Shown in pieces: positions 34,089-42,450 of a stretch of DNA of 64,000 bases. The first letter of the stretch is position 1. Every line of letters starts with the position of its first letter. The notes below the pieces were generated by a model. That model did not search any database, had not been told where the DNA came from, and saw only the letters and a program-made list of their open reading frames with translations. Both the position numbers and the translations under genes were made by a program. Source of the DNA: Alistipes sp. (GTDB lineage Bacteria > Bacteroidota > Bacteroidia > Bacteroidales > Rikenellaceae); assembly GCA_017381935.1 (NCBI GenBank), contig JAFOBG010000013.1, positions 54,025-118,024 of the forward strand, given 5' to 3'.

Positions 34089-35009
34089 CTACTTTGTGCC
34101 TATATAAAGTAACAGCGCACCAATAAATATCATGGCAAGGTCGATAGCTTTTGCCTTTAAATTACGCTCTTTGAATAAGATTGCTCCACAACTAAACGAT
34201 ACTAAGACGCTTGAGCGACGTATCATCGATACTACCGAAATCATGGCGTCAGGATCGGAAAGAGCAAATAGATATGCTACATCTGCGGCAGATAGAAAGA
34301 GTGAAATAAGAGGCACAGCCCAAGACCAATGAAATGAATCACCACTACCCTGCTTTTTTATCTTGAAAATAGTTAATATAGCAACTGTAATACTCATTAA
34401 TACAGCTTGATATAGAGTGTACCAACTTTGAACAAACATTGGTTCTAATGAGTGCATTATGTGTCGGTCATATAGACCAGAACATGCCCCTAAAACTGCG
34501 GCTAAACCGACAAAGAGGACACCCTTGTTGTCTTTGAAATCAATGCCCTCTTTTTTACCGGAGCGACTAAGCATAAATAGTGAAACGATGGCAAAAAGTA
34601 CACCTGCCCACTGAGTTGTATTGAGTCTCTCGCCAAAGATAATCATTGCTCCTATAAGTGTCATTACGGGGCGTGTAGCATGTATCGGTGCTGCAATGGT
34701 GAGTGGTAGTATTTTGAGACCAAAATAGCCAAAAATCCACGACGATAGTACAAGTACTGCTTTTGCAAATACGGCAAGGTGAGCAGAGTAATCTCCACAT
34801 GATATCGCAAAGCGAGTTCCCTCAAACCAACCGAAATTAAAAATGGAGTTGAGAACTATTGGGGAGAATAATAGCGTGGAAATCAGAGTGTTGAGTAGTA
34901 GTACAATTAGTACGGCGTTGTTTTTTAGAGCTTGTTTTTTCGCTACATCATAGAAACCTAACAGAGTTGCTGATACAAATGCTAAAATTAACCACATAGC
35001 TCTATACAA
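34089..35009 (-). CDS. EamA/DMT-family transporter
   Basis: 306 aa with about ten hydrophobic helices in two EamA repeats of five (residues about 5-140 and 155-305). The helix-4/5 region of the first repeat, [29 protein letters not shown], is characteristic. The family exports metabolites such as amino acids or nucleosides; substrate unknown. It overlaps the UbiA-like gene by 8 nt, giving a ubiA-eamA operon. Confidence 0.87.
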   Translation of the reverse strand: MYRAMWLILAFVSATLLGFYDVAKKQALKNNAVLIVLLLNTLISTLLFSPIVLNSIFNFGWFEGTRFAISCGDYSAHLAVFAKAVLVLSSWIFGYFGLKILPLTIAAPIHATRPVMTLIGAMIIFGERLNTTQWAGVLFAIVSLFMLSRSGKKEGIDFKDNKGVLFVGLAAVLGACSGLYDRHIMHSLEPMFVQSWYTLYQAVLMSITVAILTIFKIKKQGSGDSFHWSWAVPLISLFLSAADVAYLFALSDPDAMISVVSMIRRSSVLVSFSCGAILFKERNLKAKAIDLAMIFIGALLLYIGTK

Positions 35010-35874
35010 TTATCAGTTGTAGGATTGTGAAGGTTGCCAATGTCAGGCTGGCAATGCCGTTTAGGGTGCCAAAGGCGATACCTATATTGCGTTGTTTTGT
35101 CGGTGTAACTAAGATATGTTCCAGAATAATACAACCGCAGAATAGCCCTACTCCGCACCATAATAACCAACCTTGAGGGCAGGATAGCGCAAATAGTATG
35201 AGGGATATGATACTTACAGCATGAAGTGCTATACTGATATATAGAGCTCCTGCCACTCCGAATTTTACGGGGATACTGTGAAGTCCTTTTTGACGGTCAA
35301 ACTCTACATCTTGCAGTGCATAAATAATATCAAAGCCGCCACACCATGTAAGTACGAGGAGTGAGATTAAACAGGGTTCAAAAGTGAGCGTCCCCGTGGC
35401 TGCGATATAGGCTGCAGAGGGTGCTATGCCAAGCGACAGTCCGAGAACAAGGTGGGCCCATGAGGTGAAGCGTTTACAATAGCTATAGAACATGACAATT
35501 GCAAGTGCGACGGGTGATAGTATGGCTGTAAGAATATTGATGCTTACACTTATTGCAACAAAGAGTAAAGCATTGATAATTACGAATATAAGCGCACTTT
35601 TTGGAGAGATTTTGCCTGCCGGAATTTCACGTGATGCTGTTCTTGGATTTTCTCTATCAATTTTCCAATCGGCCCAACGATTAAAGCCCATAGCAACATT
35701 GCGTGCCGTTATCATGCAACATATAATTTTTACAAGTAGCCACCAATCAAAAGTTGTGTCTGTTGTTGTTATGGCGAAAGTAAATGCCATTAGAGCAAAT
35801 GGCATTGCAAATATTGTATGGGAAAATTTAACCATTCCCATATAATCCCCTATTTTACTAAATAAAAGTTTCAT
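35002..35874 (-). CDS. UbiA-family polyprenyltransferase (MqnP/UbiA-like, menaquinone pathway likely)
   Basis: 290 aa membrane enzyme with about eight helices. The two Asp-rich prenyl-diphosphate/Mg motifs are NRWADWKID (near residue 66-74, NxxxDxxxD) and DIIYALQDVEFDRQKG (near 189-204). SHTIFAMPFALMAF near residue 18 is typical of the 4-hydroxybenzoate polyprenyltransferase group, which includes MqnP of the futalosine menaquinone route. No other menaquinone genes are near, so pathway assignment is inferred. The promoter box ends 4 nt before the ATG. Confidence 0.87.
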   Translation of the reverse strand: MKLLFSKIGDYMGMVKFSHTIFAMPFALMAFTFAITTTDTTFDWWLLVKIICCMITARNVAMGFNRWADWKIDRENPRTASREIPAGKISPKSALIFVIINALLFVAISVSINILTAILSPVALAIVMFYSYCKRFTSWAHLVLGLSLGIAPSAAYIAATGTLTFEPCLISLLVLTWCGGFDIIYALQDVEFDRQKGLHSIPVKFGVAGALYISIALHAVSIISLILFALSCPQGWLLWCGVGLFCGCIILEHILVTPTKQRNIGIAFGTLNGIASLTLATFTILQLIIV

Positions 35875-35878
35875 GCTG

Positions 35879-35886
35879 CAAAGGTA
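35879..35886 (-). promoter_or_regulatory. -7 box (TACCTTTG) of the ubiA-like gene
   Basis: CAAAGGTA on the plus strand reads TACCTTTG leftward and ends 4 nt before the ATG at 35874. The transcript would start at or very near the start codon. Confidence 0.55.
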
Positions 35887-35921
35887 GTGAAATTAAGGCA
35901 AAGTGTTATGATGTTTTTCAT

Positions 35922-35952
35922 TTTGTTTTCTTGATAAGAAATAGTATTTTTG
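35922..35952 (+). promoter_or_regulatory. Promoter of the GH3 gene
   Basis: TTTG (35922-35925), 19 nt, TATTTTTG (35945-35952); the ATG at 35988 is 35 nt downstream. Confidence 0.7.
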
Positions 35953-35987
35953 TAAAAACTATATTTTTTACGAAAAACTAAAAACTT

Positions 35988-38210
35988 ATGAAGAGATTTT
36001 TGAGTAAGCTTGTAGCTATGGGTTTGGCGCTCGGTCTATCCTCTTGTAGCTGCAATGAGCCTAAGTTACCAGACTATCTTAATCCAGAGAAAGATATTGA
36101 GGTTCGTATAGACGATGCGATGTCAAGAATGACACTTGATGAGAAGATTGCAATTATCCATGCGCAGAGTAAGTTCTCCTCTGCCGGTGTTCCACGCTTG
36201 GGTATTGCTGAATTATGGACTACAGATGGACCACATGGAATTCGCCCTGAGGTGCTTTGGGATGAGTGGGTGCAGGCTGGTTGGACAAATGATTATTGCG
36301 TTGCCTTTCCTGCTCTGACTGCTCTTGCAGCGACTTGGAATACTGATATGGCGGCCTTGTATGGCAAAAGTATTGGTGAGGAGGCTCGTTATCGAGAGAA
36401 GGATGTGCTGCTCGGACCTGGAGTAAATATCTATCGTAGTCCGCTTAACGGTCGTAACTTTGAGTATATGGGCGAGGATCCATATCTTGCCTCTCGTATG
36501 GTTGTGCCTTATGTTAAGTGTGTGCAGAAAAATGGTGTAGCGGCATGTGTGAAGCACTATGCACTCAATAACTCTGAGACATATCGTCATACAACAGAGC
36601 CTGTGGTTGATGATCGTACACTCTATGAGATATATCTGCCGGCCTTCAAGGCTGCAGTGCAGGAGGGCGGCGCATGGTCTATCATGGGCGCTTACAACCT
36701 ATTCCGTGGAGAGCATGCTTGTCATAACGACCTACTACTTAATAAAATCCTAAAAGAGGAGTGGGGATTTGATGGCGCTGTAATCTCAGATTGGGGTGGT
36801 ACTCATGATACTCGAGAGGCTATTACTAACGGACTTGACCTTGAGTTCGGAACTTGGACAGATGGCCTTACAATGGGTAAGACAAACGGATATGATGTTT
36901 ATCACTTAGCAAACCCTTATAAGGAACTTATTAAGAGTGGAGAGTTTACAACCAAAGAGTTGGATGAAAAGGTTCGTCGTGTATTGCGCCTTATTTTCCG
37001 TACTGCCATGAATACCAATAAACCTACCGGCTCATTAGTCTCTGATGAACATATTGAGGCTGCATATACTATTGGTACTGAAGGTGTTGTATTGCTTAAA
37101 AATGATAATAATACACTACCTATTGACCTAATAAAAACAAAGACGATTGCAGTTATTGGTGAGAATGCGATAAAGATGATGACCATCGGCGGCGGTAGTT
37201 CATCATTGAAGGTTAAGAAGGAGGTTTCTCCACTTGAGGGTCTGCGCAAAAGAGTGGGCAAGGATGTTGAAATCCTCTACGCTCGCGGATATGTCGGCGA
37301 TACCACATCTGTATATAAGCGCGTCGATTCAGGTCAGAGATTGGGAGATGACCGTAGCGAGAAGGAACTTATCGCCGAGGCTGTTGAGATGGCTAAAAAG
37401 GCTGATGTTGTGCTTATGTTCGGAGGTCTGAATAAAGCAAAGAAGCAGGACTGTGAGAGTACTGATCGTGCCGAATTAGGTCTGCCTTATGGACAGGATC
37501 GTCTTATCACTGCATTGACAGAAGTAACTGATAATCTGATATATATCAATATCTCAGGTAACGCTGTAGCTATGCCGTGGATAGACTCTGTACCTGCCAT
37601 TGTTCAGGGTTGGTATTTGGGCTCTGAGGCGGGCAACTCGCTGGCTGCAGTGCTTGTGGGCGATGTTAATCCGTCGGGTAAACTACCGTTCACATTCCCA
37701 GTACAACTTACCGACACAGGCGCACACTCTATGGGTGAGTTTAGCAAAAATGGCGAGGAAAACTACGGTGAGGGATTGCTTGTTGGCTACCGCTGGAATG
37801 ATGCAAAGGATGTAACGCCTCTCTTTGCCTTTGGTCATGGCCTATCATATACCACTTTCGAGTATGGAGAGGCAACCGTTAGTCGCAAGACAATGAAAAA
37901 TGGCGGAAAAGTTATTATAACTGTTCCTGTTACCAATACGGGAAGTTGTAGAGGAAAGGAGGTTGTTCAGCTCTATATTGCTGATAAGAAGGCAAGCGTT
38001 ATGCGTCCGGAAAAGGAACTTAAGGGTTTTGTAAAGGTCGATTTGGCTCCAGGACAGACTGAGAAGGTTAAGTTTGTTGTTGATACTCAGGCTCTGAGTT
38101 TCTTTGATGATAAGCAACACTGTTGGGTCGCTGAGCCTGGAGAGTTTGAGGCCCTTGTAGGTGCTGCGTCGGATGATATACGCACATCTGTAAGTTTTGT
38201 GCTGAAGTAG
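35988..38210 (+). CDS. Glycoside hydrolase family 3 lipoprotein (beta-glucosidase-like)
   Basis: 740 aa. The signal peptide ends at lipobox LSSC near residue 20. The TIM-barrel domain has WTTDGPHGIRPE, VLLGPGVNIYRSPLNGRNFEYMGEDPYLAS, VKHYALNNSE and the nucleophile Asp in GFDGAVISDWGGTHD (near residue 268). The second alpha/beta domain has VIGENAIKMMTIGGGSSSLK and VQGWYLGSEAGNSLA. The C-terminal Fn3-like domain begins near 640 (VTNTGSCRGKEVVQLY). GH3 enzymes release beta-linked glucose, xylose or N-acetylglucosamine from non-reducing ends; the exact sugar is not certain. It is monocistronic. Confidence 0.93.
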   Translation: MKRFLSKLVAMGLALGLSSCSCNEPKLPDYLNPEKDIEVRIDDAMSRMTLDEKIAIIHAQSKFSSAGVPRLGIAELWTTDGPHGIRPEVLWDEWVQAGWTNDYCVAFPALTALAATWNTDMAALYGKSIGEEARYREKDVLLGPGVNIYRSPLNGRNFEYMGEDPYLASRMVVPYVKCVQKNGVAACVKHYALNNSETYRHTTEPVVDDRTLYEIYLPAFKAAVQEGGAWSIMGAYNLFRGEHACHNDLLLNKILKEEWGFDGAVISDWGGTHDTREAITNGLDLEFGTWTDGLTMGKTNGYDVYHLANPYKELIKSGEFTTKELDEKVRRVLRLIFRTAMNTNKPTGSLVSDEHIEAAYTIGTEGVVLLKNDNNTLPIDLIKTKTIAVIGENAIKMMTIGGGSSSLKVKKEVSPLEGLRKRVGKDVEILYARGYVGDTTSVYKRVDSGQRLGDDRSEKELIAEAVEMAKKADVVLMFGGLNKAKKQDCESTDRAELGLPYGQDRLITALTEVTDNLIYINISGNAVAMPWIDSVPAIVQGWYLGSEAGNSLAAVLVGDVNPSGKLPFTFPVQLTDTGAHSMGEFSKNGEENYGEGLLVGYRWNDAKDVTPLFAFGHGLSYTTFEYGEATVSRKTMKNGGKVIITVPVTNTGSCRGKEVVQLYIADKKASVMRPEKELKGFVKVDLAPGQTEKVKFVVDTQALSFFDDKQHCWVAEPGEFEALVGAASDDIRTSVSFVLK

Positions 38211-38230
38211 TCATAGATACATTAAATCCT

Positions 38231-38259
38231 AAACAGCGTCTTAAAGGCGCTGTTTTTTA
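38231..38259 (+). terminator. Terminator of the GH3 gene
   Basis: AAACAGCG (38231-38238) pairs with CGCTGTTT (38248-38255) around a 9-nt loop and ends in a T-run. Confidence 0.85.
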
Positions 38260-38297
38260 TTTGTATCGAGATTTGAGAACTGTTTTATTGATAAGAT

Positions 38298-38328
38298 TTT
38301 GAATTTTAAGTAGAACTTACTATCTTTG
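38298..38328 (+). promoter_or_regulatory. Promoter of pheT
   Basis: TTTG (38298-38301), 19 nt, TATCTTTG (38321-38328). The leader to the ATG at 38404 is about 70 nt; I see no strong attenuator in it. Confidence 0.8.
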
Positions 38329-38403
38329 CAAGTCTAAAAATAATATAGGTATCAAACCAAAATATATTAGACTAACTTGGTAATAAATTAAAAACAGATT
38401 ATA

Positions 38404-40866
38404 ATGAATATTTCGTTCAAATGGCTTAAAAATTATGCCGATTTCGACTTGTCGGCAGAGCAGGTAGCTACCCTATTGACAGATATAGGACTTGAGGTCG
38501 AGGGCTTTGAGAAGGTTGAGACTATCCGTGGCGGGCTTGAAGGTGTTGTGGTAGGTCAAGTACTTACATGTGAGGACCATCCCGACTCTGACCACCTTCA
38601 CATAACTACAGTTGATGTAGGTGCAGAGGCGCCGCTTAATATTGTCTGCGGTGCAGCAAACTGTCGTCAGGGTTTGAAAGTTATGTGTGCTACTGTAGGT
38701 GCAGTTCTCTATCCTGACGGAGCTACAGAGGGCTTTAAAATCAAGCGTAGCAAGATTCGTGGTGTAGAGTCTTTGGGTATGCTTTGTGCAGAGGATGAAC
38801 TTGGTATAGGCTCTGACCATGCAGGTATTATTGAGCTACCTGAGACTGCAGTTGTAGGTACTCCAGCTCGTGAGTATTATAATATTGAGGATGACTATTT
38901 GATTGCAATAGGTCTTACTCCAAACCGTGTTGATGCAGCATCGCATATCGGCGTTGCACGTGATATTGTGGCTTATTTGAAGAGTCAGGGTCAGCGTGCA
39001 GAGCTTCGTATGCCGAGCGTTGATCACTTTGCAGTTGATAATCATGACCTTACTATTGATATAGAGGTTGTAAATACAACTGCTTGTCCTCGTTACTCTG
39101 GCGTAACAGTTAAGGGATGTAAGATTGGTCCATCACCTGACTGGATGCAAAACTATCTGCGTGCTGCAGGCATTAATCCTAAGAATAATCTTGTTGATAT
39201 TACGAACTTCGTTCTCTTTGAACTCGGTCAGCCACTCCATGCATTTGATGTGGCTAAGATTGATGGTGGCAAAATCGTTGTTCGTAACTGTGAGGAGGGT
39301 ACTGTTTTCGTAACTCTTGATGGCGTAGAGCGTAAACTCTCTGCTACAGACCTTATGATCTGCTCTGCAACTGGCCCTATGTGTCTTGCAGGTGTATATG
39401 GCGGTCTTGATTCAGGCGTGAGCGATACTACTACCGATATTTTTATTGAGAGCGCATATTTTAACCCTGTATCAGTGCGTAAGAGTGCAAAGCGTCATGG
39501 ACTCAATACAGACTCCTCTTTCCGCTTTGAGCGAGGTATCGACCCTAATATGCAGGTTTATGCCCTTAAGCGTGCCGCTTTACTCTTTAAGGAGATTGCA
39601 GGAGGTACAATTAGCAGTGAGATTACCGATATCTATCCTACTAAGGTTGAGCCATTCCGTTTTGATTTCTCACTCTCTCGTGCCAAGATGCTTATCGGTA
39701 AGGACATTGCAGACGATACTATCAAGAGTATCATAACAGCTCTCGATGTAGTTATCGAGAAGGAGGAGAATGGTGTGCTTTCAGTTGCAGTGCCTCCATA
39801 TCGTGTAGATGTACAGCGTGAGGCAGATCTTGTAGAGGATGTGCTGAGAATATATGGTTACAATAATGTCGAGATTCCGACACATGTCAACTCCACCCTC
39901 TCTTATGTTCAGAAACCGGATAAGAATCGCCTTGTAAATATGGTTTCAGATATGCTTACAGCACGTGGCTATACTGAGATTATGTCTAATTCACTTACTA
40001 AGGCTGCTTACTATGAGGGCCTTGAGTGCTATAAGTCAGATAACTGTGTAAAGATTCTCAATCCACTCTCTGCAGACCTTAATGTAATGCGCCAGAGCCT
40101 GGTGTTCAGTGTCTTGGAGGCTGTAGCTCTCAATATTAACCATAAGAACGGCGACCTTAAACTCTATGAGGCTGGTAATTGTTACTATTACAATGCTGAG
40201 GCCGCAACAGAAGAGAATCCGCTTGCAGCATATTCTGAGAACTATCGCCTTGCTATCGCTGTTACAGGTTGTCAGACTGCTCCATCGTGGAACTGCAAAG
40301 CTACTGAGGCTTCATTCTTTACCCTCAGAGCAGCAGTTGAATTGTTGCTTAAGCGCTTTGGTCTTAATATTTATGACCTTAAGTGTGAGAGTTGCAACTA
40401 TGACATCTTTGGTGATGCTATAACACTTTATTTGAACAATAAGCCACTCGTACAGATGGGCCAGATCTCTAATCGTATCTGTAAGATAGTTGGGGTTAAG
40501 CAGGATGTATTCTTTGCCGAGATTGACTTTGATCTGCTTGTTAAGGGTACTCGTAAACATAAGATTACAGCCACAGAGCTCTCAAAGTACCCTGAAGTTA
40601 AGCGAGACCTTGCACTACTTGTTGATAAGAGTGTGTCATTCTCTACTTTGCGCTCTATTGCATTTGCTACCGAGCGTAAACTACTCAAGAGTGTTGCTCT
40701 GTTCGATGTATATGAGGGTGATAAACTCCCTGAGGGCAAGAAGTCGTATGCACTCTCGTTCATCCTTGAGGATAAGACTCAAACCCTTACCGATAAGGCT
40801 ATCGAGCGCACTATGGCGAATTTGCAGGCGGCGTTTGAGAAGCAGTGTGGCGCCTCAATCAGATAG
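38404..40866 (+). CDS. pheT: Phenylalanyl-tRNA synthetase beta subunit
   Basis: 820 aa, near the usual length. N-terminal B1 region with the EMAP-like tRNA-binding domain (GGLEGVVVGQVLTCEDHPDSDHL). Then the B3/4 editing domain with GMLCAEDELGI and LTPNRVDAASHIG. The B5 domain and core follow (DVQREADLVEDVLRIYGYNN), and the FDX-ACB anticodon-binding domain is at the end (KYPEVKRDLALLVDKSVSF). It charges tRNA(Phe) together with PheS. pheS is not adjacent, as is common in Bacteroidetes. It is followed by a hairpin repeat element. Confidence 0.97.
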   Translation: MNISFKWLKNYADFDLSAEQVATLLTDIGLEVEGFEKVETIRGGLEGVVVGQVLTCEDHPDSDHLHITTVDVGAEAPLNIVCGAANCRQGLKVMCATVGAVLYPDGATEGFKIKRSKIRGVESLGMLCAEDELGIGSDHAGIIELPETAVVGTPAREYYNIEDDYLIAIGLTPNRVDAASHIGVARDIVAYLKSQGQRAELRMPSVDHFAVDNHDLTIDIEVVNTTACPRYSGVTVKGCKIGPSPDWMQNYLRAAGINPKNNLVDITNFVLFELGQPLHAFDVAKIDGGKIVVRNCEEGTVFVTLDGVERKLSATDLMICSATGPMCLAGVYGGLDSGVSDTTTDIFIESAYFNPVSVRKSAKRHGLNTDSSFRFERGIDPNMQVYALKRAALLFKEIAGGTISSEITDIYPTKVEPFRFDFSLSRAKMLIGKDIADDTIKSIITALDVVIEKEENGVLSVAVPPYRVDVQREADLVEDVLRIYGYNNVEIPTHVNSTLSYVQKPDKNRLVNMVSDMLTARGYTEIMSNSLTKAAYYEGLECYKSDNCVKILNPLSADLNVMRQSLVFSVLEAVALNINHKNGDLKLYEAGNCYYYNAEAATEENPLAAYSENYRLAIAVTGCQTAPSWNCKATEASFFTLRAAVELLLKRFGLNIYDLKCESCNYDIFGDAITLYLNNKPLVQMGQISNRICKIVGVKQDVFFAEIDFDLLVKGTRKHKITATELSKYPEVKRDLALLVDKSVSFSTLRSIAFATERKLLKSVALFDVYEGDKLPEGKKSYALSFILEDKTQTLTDKAIERTMANLQAAFEKQCGASIR

Positions 40867-40872
40867 CATTTG

Positions 40873-40977
40873 CCGTGAAAAGCACGCATCTGCGGCATAT
40901 CCCTTAAAAATTAGTGTCGGCTGTACTGCAGTACTATCCGACACTAATTTTTTTCACGATACACCACAGCTACGCAC
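40873..40977. repeat. Long hairpin repeat element, copy 2
   Basis: 105-nt element in the convergent gap after pheT, related to 8241-8345. The left arm CGCATCTGCGGCA (40885-40897) is identical to copy 1, and the right arm has TCACGATA (40954-40961) followed by CACCACAGCTACG. The interior stem is AAAAATTAGTGTCGG/CCGACACTAATTTTT (40906-40920/40938-40952), and the loop contains the palindrome GTACTGCAGTAC (40923-40934). The inner stem has no sequence in common with that of copy 1. Confidence 0.75.
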
Positions 40978-41027
40978 TTTTGACGACAAATGAGTGCAGA
41001 GTGTAATCGTAGTGCTGTTGGGGAAAT

Positions 41028-41055
41028 AAAAAACATCCAGAAAGGGATGTTTTTT
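41028..41055. terminator. Bidirectional terminator between pheT and the sigma operon
   Basis: AAAAAACATCC (41028-41038) pairs with GGATGTTTTTT (41045-41055), with A/T runs on both sides. Confidence 0.8.
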
Positions 41056-41070
41056 ATTTTCACGTATAAA

Positions 41071-41091
41071 GGAGTCCAACAAGTGGACTCC
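41071..41091. terminator. Hairpin next to the end of the sigma operon
   Basis: GGAGTCCA (41071-41078) pairs with TGGACTCC (41084-41091) around ACAAG. It follows the stop of the 138-aa gene on the minus strand by 10 nt. No U-run follows, so termination may depend on the next hairpin. Confidence 0.5.
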
Positions 41092-41101
41092 GAGACACGT
41101 C

Positions 41102-41518
41102 TTACTTTGTCTCCCCTGCTTTTTTGAGCAGTTTATGTTCGATGAGCAGTGCTGATATAAGCCCAAGTCCGAGGCCGAAAACTACTATGAAGATAAGCAT
41201 TATAGGTGCACCGTCAAAACTGTTTGGATTTTCGACCTGAGTATTCATCCAATAGAAGAAACCAAAGCCGAAGATGGAGGCGAAAATGGCCGGCAGACCT
41301 ATGCGGAGCATTACGAGCTTTGGCTCTTTTTTTAGTTTACTCTCGATAAGCACTTTGGCAAGTTCGGGATTTGAGTTGTTCTCTAAAAGTCGCATGCGCA
41401 GTTGGTGTTCAGCTCTCTTGTTGCGAACATAGGCTACAAAGAAGAGAACAATTGGAGTGATAATGGTAGCTGCGGTTAGTAAGCTATCCATAATGTACCT
41501 GATAGTGTAGGAATCCAT
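41102..41518 (-). CDS. Small two-helix membrane protein (DUF6249-like), sigma operon
   Basis: 138 aa; an internal ATG nine codons in (MDSLLTAATIITPIVLFFVA) is an alternative start. The first helix is near residues 14-30. A charged stretch (LRMRLLENNSNPELAKVLIESKLKKE) follows, and then two hydrophobic helices (LPAIFASIFGFGFFYW, MLIFIVVFGLGLGLISALLI). This layout matches small Bacteroidetes membrane proteins often found behind ECF sigma genes. Function is unknown. Confidence 0.65.
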   Translation of the reverse strand: MDSYTIRYIMDSLLTAATIITPIVLFFVAYVRNKRAEHQLRMRLLENNSNPELAKVLIESKLKKEPKLVMLRIGLPAIFASIFGFGFFYWMNTQVENPNSFDGAPIMLIFIVVFGLGLGLISALLIEHKLLKKAGETK

Positions 41519-41573
41519 AATAGTTTTTGTTTTAGTTTAACTTCATATTAAAGACTTGAGACTAAGCGAATTA

Positions 41574-41900
41574 TTACACCTTATCTAAAGAAAAATTTGT
41601 AACCGAGTGTATTGTTATAAACAGTGCCGATAAAATAGTAGTGGCAAATAACATATAGCTCATAGCGCTATTTGCCGTAACCAATATTATGTATGCGCTA
41701 TATCCCATTACTGCAAGCATAGTAGGTACACCGAAGGCAAATGCAACAAGGCGCAGAATAGTCTTCCATTTACGCACTCGGTTATAGCGTTTGACATCTG
41801 CAAGCACTTGAGAACTTATACTTTCGAAGGTGTGTTGTCTCTGCAAACTCTCAGCGATAAGCTCATCGAGTTGTTTGTCATCAATCGTTCTCATTTTCAA
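41574..41900 (-). CDS. Small membrane protein next to ECF sigma factor (possible anti-sigma)
   Basis: 108 aa (or from the ATG two codons later, MRTIDDKQLDELIAESL). A soluble acidic N-terminus of about 45 aa precedes two hydrophobic helices (LRLVAFAFGVPTMLAVMGYSAYIILV and MSYMLFATTILSALFITI). It overlaps the sigma gene by 20 nt. Position and layout fit a small membrane anti-sigma or partner protein, but no recognised zinc anti-sigma motif is present. Confidence 0.6.
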   Translation of the reverse strand: MKMRTIDDKQLDELIAESLQRQHTFESISSQVLADVKRYNRVRKWKTILRLVAFAFGVPTMLAVMGYSAYIILVTANSAMSYMLFATTILSALFITIHSVTNFSLDKV

Positions 41901-42408
41901 TCAGTTTTTTTAGTTTTGTGCGTATTCTGTGCAGTCGGACAAGTATATTGGAGTCGCTCTGTCCTGTCTGCTCTGCAATCTGTTTTATCTTTAGTTTTTG
42001 GTAGTAATGCAGCTCGATAATCTCTCTCTCCTCCTCTGGAAGGCTTGCAATAGCTCTATCCATTGCCTCAAGTAGGCGGTGGTGTTCTTCAGTGTAGTTC
42101 TCCTCTGCAATTTGTGTGGAGGCAATATCTTCAAACCGCTCTTTAGCCCTGCTTTTGAGAGTATCAAGAGCCTGATTGTGGGTAATCATCCTTAAGTATG
42201 GGGCAAGAGAGGTGCCGCTACGCCAATGGTGAAGGTTTTTGTAAGCCTTTATAAATGACAGCTGTGTAACCTCTTGGGCGATGTTGTAGTTTTTTGTTAT
42301 AGATAGTGCTGTAGAGAAGACAAGACCCGAATACTTCTGCATAACGACAGAGAATGCCTCGGTATCGTGATGCACAACTATTCGGGTTATCAGTTCTTTG
42401 TCAGTCAT
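41881..42408 (-). CDS. ECF-subfamily RNA polymerase sigma factor
   Basis: 175 aa. Region 2 covers about residues 20-90 (YSGLVFSTALSITKNYNIAQEVTQLSFIKAYKNLHHW). Region 4 covers about 115-170 (IASLPEEEREIIELHYYQKLKIKQIAEQTGQSDSNILVRLHRIRTKL). A sigma factor of this type directs RNA polymerase to a small stress or surface regulon. It is the first gene of a three-gene operon with two membrane proteins. It ends in TGA overlapping the next gene, which confirms that TGA is used as a normal stop here. Confidence 0.9.
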   Translation of the reverse strand: MTDKELITRIVVHHDTEAFSVVMQKYSGLVFSTALSITKNYNIAQEVTQLSFIKAYKNLHHWRSGTSLAPYLRMITHNQALDTLKSRAKERFEDIASTQIAEENYTEEHHRLLEAMDRAIASLPEEEREIIELHYYQKLKIKQIAEQTGQSDSNILVRLHRIRTKLKKLIENEND

Positions 42409-42450
42409 TATGCTTGGTTTTACATATAAGACTGCAAAAGTGGTAAAATA

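Noticed and set aside
34281-34296. Third copy of the hairpin repeat (catctgcggca)
   Set aside because: The match is short, lies inside the EamA gene and lacks the second arm and TCACGATA.
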